A program made the position numbers and the translations under genes. The notes below the pieces were generated by a model. The model saw only the letters and a program-made list of their open reading frames with translations, was not told the origin of the DNA and did not search any database. Shown piece after piece: positions 59,018 through 64,000 of a DNA stretch of 64,000 nucleotides. How positions within the stretch are numbered: the stretch's first letter is position 1; each line of letters begins with the position of its first letter. The stretch comes from Strigamia acuminata (taxonomy: Eukaryota > Arthropoda > Chilopoda > Geophilomorpha > Linotaeniidae): assembly GCA_949358305.1 (NCBI GenBank), contig OX442315.1, positions 15,462,427-15,526,426 of the forward strand, read 5' to 3'.

Positions 59018-59506
59018 TTATTGTGTTGGAACGAGCAAAGCCGCCCCTTCTTCCGATTTATAGTCCGAAGTGCATTGATAACTAGTCGTAACGTTTTCAT
59101 AAGCGGGAATTAGCTTGTCCCCATCAATTCTTATCACAAAATGTGGATAAATTACCGGTATACACATGTCCGCACCTCCACCGCACTTGTAATTGCGACA
59201 TTTGGCCTTCCATAACTTCCTCGGAATCCTATTGGTCGCTTCGTCCAATTCATAAAACACGCTACACGCGCCGTTTGAATTCGGTTTCGGTGGTTGATAA
59301 TCGCCAATAACGTCGGGTAGGAACAAAGCCGAACGTTTGAGTCTTTTCACGTAATGATTAAAGGCACTTTTGAGTTGTCTTGCTTCTTTCGAGTGCGACA
59401 AAAAAGGAATTTGGAGTGTTTTACCAAGTTTGTGTCTTCTCAAGTTGTACGCAGACGCATCCAACAAATAAAAGATGAAAATTGCGAATAAATAAATGCG
59501 TGCCAT
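59018..59506 (-). CDS. IL-17-like secreted cytokine 1
   Basis: Single-exon frame, 162 residues. A hydrophobic signal peptide spans about 1-19 (cleavage near DASA). A dibasic furin-type site RLKR is at 55-58, followed by a mature domain (59-162). The IL-17 hallmark NRIPRKLWKAKC (92-103) is present. Cysteines are at 81, 103, 108, 115 and 145. NVT at 138-140 is a possible N-glycosylation site. Typical IL-17 domains end with a C-x-C pair; only Cys145 is present here, so the knot may be altered. It is probably secreted and would signal through IL-17 receptors. It converges on RNPC3. A spliced upstream exon cannot be excluded. Confidence 0.75.
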   Translation of the reverse strand: MARIYLFAIFIFYLLDASAYNLRRHKLGKTLQIPFLSHSKEARQLKSAFNHYVKRLKRSALFLPDVIGDYQPPKPNSNGACSVFYELDEATNRIPRKLWKAKCRNYKCGGGADMCIPVIYPHFVIRIDGDKLIPAYENVTTSYQCTSDYKSEEGAALLVPTQ

Positions 59507-60805
59507 TTGGTTTTGCGCGTCGGATCAAAAGTATTTCGTGTTCGTCCATTTCTAGAGTTTTTAAATGACCCGACGGGGACAAACGCGGTGTTTCCCCGCA
59601 CAACTCGCAGTCCTTCCTGCAGATTCCCCGCGCAGCGCAATTTCATTGGATGTGAAAAATGAAAGATTTGTTTGACGATCAAAGAATTGTAAAAAAATTC
59701 CCGAACTCGGGAGTTTGTTTAGTCATTTTTCCGACTCAAACATTGGAAGAAAAAAATTAAACTTTTATTTTTATTATTTTTTAACGGGTTTGTTTCGGTT
59801 GGTTTCGATTTTTTATACAGAAAACGAAAGTAAACTTTAATTTTTTTTTTTAAATTTAAAAAAAAAAATTTTATTGCTTTTTTTTTGAACAGAAGTAAAA
59901 TGAGATAATATCTTCACCCATAAAGAAATAAGAGAAGATTTGACCTACTTAAGATGACGATGAAGGTCAGCGAGTCAGTGCTGGAGTTCGCGGGGAATCA
60001 CCTTTCAAATTTTCGCGGGTGATGTCATCCGCCATTTATTCTTTTCAAAAGTTGTTTTTCAAGGTATTTTACGAGAATGAAAATAATTGTTGAGAATAAA
60101 AAAAAGAAATAACAATTAATTCATTTATTTTCTGTTTATAAACAATGCAATTATGTTAATACGTTTGAATTGTCTTCATTTTTGTTCCGGGTCTGTTTAT
60201 CCGGTTCAAACATCCCTTGCGCTTATTTGATTAGAAAGAAAAATCGAAAGATTGAAATCTCTTCGTCGGAACGTTAATTTTTCCCTTCATTTTCCCTTCT
60301 ATTGACGTCAATATGACGACAAGAGAAGCACACACCCAGCCGACCCAGCCCCAAACACACCTTGTGAATCTCCCAATGGGATTCCGAAATGACATCACGC
60401 AATTGCAGTATCTCAAAATAGAACGAGTTTCTGGGAAAAATAACGTTTTCAGTGACGTCGTTGACTATGTCATTGAACTCGTAGATTTCAATGTCATTTG
60501 CTCATTCCGTGTTATGAAATTTAATAAAAATATTAAAACAACTCCGCTTACCACAAAAACAACGTGAAAATATATTTTAAAAATTTCTTTTATATTTATA
60601 TTTTTATTTTTATTTTTATTTATAAAATATTTTTTTAATTTACAAGTTTTGTGTTAATTTTTTGGTATTTTTACGCCTGTCACCACCGCAGCCTCGTGAC
60701 AAATAAACGAAACAATCAAAAAAATTCAAAATTAATCCACTTAAAAAAATACAAAAAAAATAAATTAATATTATAAAAACCATTCATTATTTCACCAATA
60801 TTCAA
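59507..60805. other. Intergenic region between the two IL-17-like genes
   Basis: No gene is called. The part next to IL-17-like gene 1 is its likely promoter. A palindromic CRE, TGACGTCA, lies at about 60304-60311, and a TGATGTCATC at about 60019-60028. A 84-codon plus-strand open frame (60313-60567) has no recognisable family and no conserved motif, and is left uncalled. The right part is the downstream flank of IL-17-like gene 2, with AT-rich sequence. Confidence 0.5.
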
Positions 60806-61213
60806 CTACTGTAACTGCACGTGATGTCCTTCCAGTCCAAACTCCTCCAGCATACAAACACACGCAACGGCCAACTTGACATAACTCGGCTGATCGTCGA
60901 TCAAAACCTCAAAAGTTCTCGAAATCGGTTTACACACAAACAAACCGCCTTTTCCGTGTCCCCCGCACGGCGACTCCGGACAATTGCACTGTGCTTCCGG
61001 TAGCTGTTGAGGGATGCGATTTTCCTGCACATTGATGTCCCACCTGAACGGGCAGAGTGTCCGATACGACGGATACGTCGACAAAGGATCGGCAGTGCAC
61101 TGCGAATCCACGAGTCCGTGTCGATAATGCCGCCGAGAACGAGGATGCACCCGGTGCGAGAAGGCGCCAAAACACAAACACACAAGCACGGTGAATAGCT
61201 GCAACACACTCAT
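60806..61213 (-). CDS. IL-17-like secreted cytokine 2
   Basis: Single-exon frame, 135 residues. Signal peptide about 1-19, then a furin-type site RSRR (25-28). The mature part has CPFRWDINVQENRIP (54-68), the classic IL-17 stretch (W-x-x-N...R-x-P). It is followed by EAQCNC (Cys76, Cys78), Cys83, Cys94 and the terminal CVC pair (Cys118, Cys120), which together make the IL-17 cystine-knot pattern. Cys39 may form an intermolecular bond. It is shorter and more canonical than its neighbour 1.3 kb away on the same strand. A TATA box lies about 55 bp upstream of the ATG. Confidence 0.88.
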   Translation of the reverse strand: MSVLQLFTVLVCLCFGAFSHRVHPRSRRHYRHGLVDSQCTADPLSTYPSYRTLCPFRWDINVQENRIPQQLPEAQCNCPESPCGGHGKGGLFVCKPISRTFEVLIDDQPSYVKLAVACVCMLEEFGLEGHHVQLQ

Positions 61214-61264
61214 GATTTCTGGACTGTTTGTACACGATTTGTTTTGGATTTAGTAGGAGCATCA

Positions 61265-61272
61265 TTTTTATA
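61265..61272 (-). promoter_or_regulatory. TATA box of IL-17-like gene 2
   Basis: TATAAAAA on the minus strand, 52 bp before the start codon. This predicts a transcription start near 61240 and a 5' leader of about 25-30 nt. It supports an intronless gene with an inducible-type promoter. The position was read by eye. Confidence 0.55.
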
Positions 61273-61618
61273 CAGGTGTACGAGGATAAAAATTCGCTTT
61301 CGTCAGGTATTTTCCCTCTTTTTCTACATGTAGCCTAATTAATTGAAGGTGGATGACGACGGAAAAACCTAGCTTGCAATCCGTGTCGACATGCGCGTAA
61401 TCGTGTTGGAGGCCCTAGGGGTGGATGTTGTGATGCTGAACCCACTGTTAAGTTTCGATATTAATCTGCAGATCCTGTAAGTAAATAATTACGGATATAC
61501 TATAGGTATTACATAATTTTCATTATGTATAAATTTTATGTGTTTTAATTATTGAGGATTTAGGTGGTTGACGTCATCAATCACTGGGTCGTTTAACATG
61601 GTTTATGAGATTCTTTTT

Positions 61619-62364
61619 TATTTAAGGAAATTGTGGTTCAATATAGCGAAATTGTGGTCCAATATAGCGAAATTGTAATTCAATCTAACAAAATTATGGT
61701 CCAATATAGCGAAATTGCGGTCAAATATAGCGAAATTGTGGTTCAATGTAACGAAATTATGGTTCAAAATAGCGAAATTCTTGTTCGAAATAACGAAATT
61801 CTTGTTCGAAATAGCGAAATTCTGGTTCAAAATAACAATTCTGGTTCAAAATAACAATTCTGGTTCAAAATAACAATTCTGATTCAATTCTGGTTCAAAA
61901 TATCACAATTCTGGTTCAAAATATCACAATTCTGGTTCAAAATATCACAATTCTGGTTCAAAATATCACAATTCTGGTTCAAAATATCACAATTCTGGTT
62001 CAAAATACACAAACTCTGATTCAATATACAGAACTTCTGCCTCAAAATGTAGAAATTCTGCTTCAAAATGTAGAAATTCTGCTTCAAAATGTAGAAATTC
62101 TGCTTTAAAATGTAGAAATTCTGCTTCAAAGTGTAGAAATTCTGCTTCAAAATGTAGAAATTTTGCTTCAAAATGTAGAAATTTTGCTTCAAAATGTAGA
62201 AATTTTGCTTCAAAATGTAGAAATTTTGCTTCAAAATGTAGAAATTCTGCTTCAAAATGTAGAAATTCTGCTTCAAAATGTAGAAATTCTGCTTCAAAGT
62301 GTAGAAATTCTGCTTCAAAGTGTAGAAATTATGCTTCAAAATGTAGAAATTATGCTTCAAAATT
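61619..62364. repeat. Composite 21-bp minisatellite (three subfamilies)
   Basis: About 35 units share the frame AATTCTG-TTCAAAAT with a variable 5-base insert. Block 1 (about 61.62-61.84) is AGCGAAATTGTGGTTCAATAT-like; block 2 (61.84-62.02) is of the type ATCACAATTCTGGTTCAAAA; block 3 (62.02-62.36) is of the type GTAGAAATTCTGCTTCAAAA. Since 21 is divisible by 3, several frames stay open on both strands (up to 225 codons, 61884-62561), but these are repeat artefacts with no start context or domain. Confidence 0.85.
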
Positions 62365-63380
62365 CTGGACAAATGCTCATTTGGAGAAAATTTAAAAATT
62401 ATTCCAATGCAAAAAAAGCAAAAAATAATAAAAAAAAATAAAAAAATAAATTTAAAAAATAAATTACAATTTATTTTTCTGATAAAGTTTTTTTTCGGGT
62501 TATTTGGGGTATTTCCAAGCCAACTCATTTTCTCCCCAGCAGACCCATTTTTTTGGCCCAATTTCTTATCATTTCTTTTTCACTTTATTGCAACTCCCAA
62601 GTTGTAATATAACCAAGTTGTAATATAACATAGAATTATACGGTAAATTATTACCTTTTTGCTTTTGTGCCTCTCAATCACACCTATATCCATTGTATAT
62701 ACACTGTATTACCTTTTATGTACATCAGACAGCTTATTAAATTTTATTATAGTGATTATTATAGTGATCACAGGTGACAGTTAGGAAACGTTTTGAAAAT
62801 TATTACTTCCAAGATGACGAATAATCTGACAGGAAACGAAACCACTTAATTTATTAATTTCTGCTTTACACCCTTCTGCTTTCACCGCAACATCTTCCTC
62901 CAGGAAGATCAACTTGAATTAATAATTTTAATCCATCCGCATAACAACAAATTGTAACTCTTCTTGCGTGAATGAACTCGTCATTTTACACCGCAATTTA
63001 CACGACACCCAGAACGAAAAGGAAACAAATCGTACATTTTAATTTCGATAAATACCGCACCGGTAGTGATTCATAACAAACAACAAATAAAAAATAATAA
63101 AACAACAAAAAAAAACCCAAAAAAAAAATTAAAATAAAAACAATTTTCCATATACGTGTCAACACGAATATGAATCACAACCAAATTGCATGTCACCAAT
63201 TAAATATTTTCGAATAATCCGGGGAAATATTAACTTAAAATGAATTTATTGCAAAAAATTCCACAAATCTTATTTCCACTGTTTAATTATTCATATTATA
63301 TTTAAAAATCTCAAATTCCCACACTGAGTAAACGACAATTTTCCGACAATTTGTCACAATTTCAACCAGATTCGAACATT
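62365..63380. other. AT-rich flank and probable 3' UTR of the SLC6-like gene
   Basis: No coding region is recognised. The right part is presumably the 3' UTR of the minus-strand transporter. Otherwise it holds A-rich simple sequence. Confidence 0.5.
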
Positions 63381-63899
63381 TTATAAAGTCGTTTCCTTGC
63401 GTGTTAGCGGCGTTGGCTTCCGTGGGTCAGTTTGCGTAGGGATGGAATTTTTTCCCATCGGTATCGCCGGTTGTGTCGGCAAGTCTGTTTCACTCTCACG
63501 ATCTTGATCGAAATGCAACAAATCGCCTAATCGACTCAATAAAATATCTTTGCGCATGTGCGCCAACATGGCGGCCCTCAAATCCAACAGTTTTCTGTTC
63601 GATCCCAATTCCTCGAGCGTTTCGTCTACCTCGATTGCCTCGATGCCTCGTTCCTTGTGTCTGAGCCAATTTATGTACAATATTTTAATCACTGTGTCTC
63701 GTGGACCCCAATTCGGATTTGGCAGAAAGCTGTTCTTCCACGCGCCATCTCTCTGGCAACGGTAGATGCCGAGGAAGACCCCGAACGGAATCGGCATCAA
63801 AGTGAGGAAAGCGAGTACGTTGCCGAATATTCGTATTTTTGCCGGAAGAAAGTAATTATCCGTATTGTACAAGTCATAGATATTCGCCACAAATAGCAT
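63381..63899 (-). CDS. Last exon of a probable SLC6-family transporter (5' part outside window)
   Basis: The terminal coding exon is read after an acceptor (GCAG) at 63900-63903; upstream exons lie beyond 64000. It encodes about 172 residues. A short extracellular loop (NIYDLYNTDNYFLPAK) is followed by one strongly hydrophobic segment (about residues 23-45, FGNVLAFLTLMPIPFGVFLG). Then come a basic stretch and NPNWGPRD, then a long hydrophilic tail. The order TM12, IP motif, and P-x-WGP is typical of sodium/chloride-dependent neurotransmitter transporters. The tail ends ETTL, a class I PDZ-ligand-like C-terminus. Substrate cannot be judged. It could belong to another multi-pass family, since only one TM segment is visible. 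Confidence 0.55.
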   Translation of the reverse strand: MLFVANIYDLYNTDNYFLPAKIRIFGNVLAFLTLMPIPFGVFLGIYRCQRDGAWKNSFLPNPNWGPRDTVIKILYINWLRHKERGIEAIEVDETLEELGSNRKLLDLRAAMLAHMRKDILLSRLGDLLHFDQDRESETDLPTQPAIPMGKNSIPTQTDPRKPTPLTRKETTL

Positions 63900-64000
63900 C
63901 TGCTTTTTTAAATAAATTTCAATAAAAGAATAATAAATTAAATGAACAGAAACTACACTTAACTAGAAGGAGGACTGGACAAAGCATTAAGTACACGGCG

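Noticed and set aside
60313-60567. 84-codon plus-strand frame between the IL-17-like genes
   Set aside because: It has no recognisable motif, no splice or poly(A) context beyond chance, and an opposite-strand frame of similar quality.
61884-62561. 225-codon minus-strand open frame with ILKQNFY-type repeats
   Set aside because: It is a by-product of the 21-bp minisatellite. The opposite strand is open too, and there is no start context, splice signal or domain.

Overview
This is a strongly AT-rich eukaryotic nuclear window from an invertebrate animal. The evidence is spliced genes with GT-AG introns (mostly 50-300 bp), metazoan orthologs (HMBOX1, HEATR1, SMC6, PPIE, SLC35B3/PAPST2, RNPC3), two IL-17-like cytokine genes, BEL/Pao LTR retrotransposons and many short terminal-inverted-repeat (TIR) elements. 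RNPC3 implies a minor (U12) spliceosome. The phylum cannot be fixed from the sequence. No tRNA, rRNA or CRISPR array was recognised.

Layout. 1-4.2 kb is noncoding, AT-rich sequence with one MITE. 4.6-8.5 kb holds a complete five-coding-exon HMBOX1 homolog (minus strand), with foldback and MITE insertions in its introns. 8.5-37.9 kb is a gene-poor, transposon-rich stretch. It is dominated by two nearly identical full-length BEL/Pao elements in direct orientation (9595-15953 and 27434-33791), each with its own perfect 5-bp target-site duplication. It also holds a hAT-type MITE with a perfect 8-bp duplication, a TIR element enclosing a minisatellite, other MITEs and degenerate repeats.

37.9-58.6 kb is a compact housekeeping block: PPIE (-), SMC6 (-), HEATR1 (+), SLC35B3 (-), RNPC3 (+). 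PPIE lies about 320 bp downstream of SMC6 on the same strand. SMC6/HEATR1 and SLC35B3/RNPC3 are head-to-head pairs with about 0.45-0.5 kb between start codons. HEATR1 and SLC35B3 converge with only 77 bp between stop codons. All exon-intron models given here keep reading frame at every junction and give proteins close to the known family lengths.

59.0-61.2 kb holds two intronless, minus-strand genes for small secreted IL-17-like cystine-knot proteins. 61.6-62.4 kb is a 21-bp minisatellite. The window ends in the last exon of a probable SLC6 transporter (-), whose upstream exons lie outside the window.

The most unusual observations are: BEL/Pao elements with non-canonical LTR ends (TG...AA) and a poly-C tract where the polypurine tract should be; an LTR variant that is identical within each copy but different between copies; the insertion of the second BEL copy into a sequence that looks like a gene start; minisatellites with a recurring period of about 21 bp (or its double), three of which sit inside TIR elements; and the divergent tandem IL-17-like pair.
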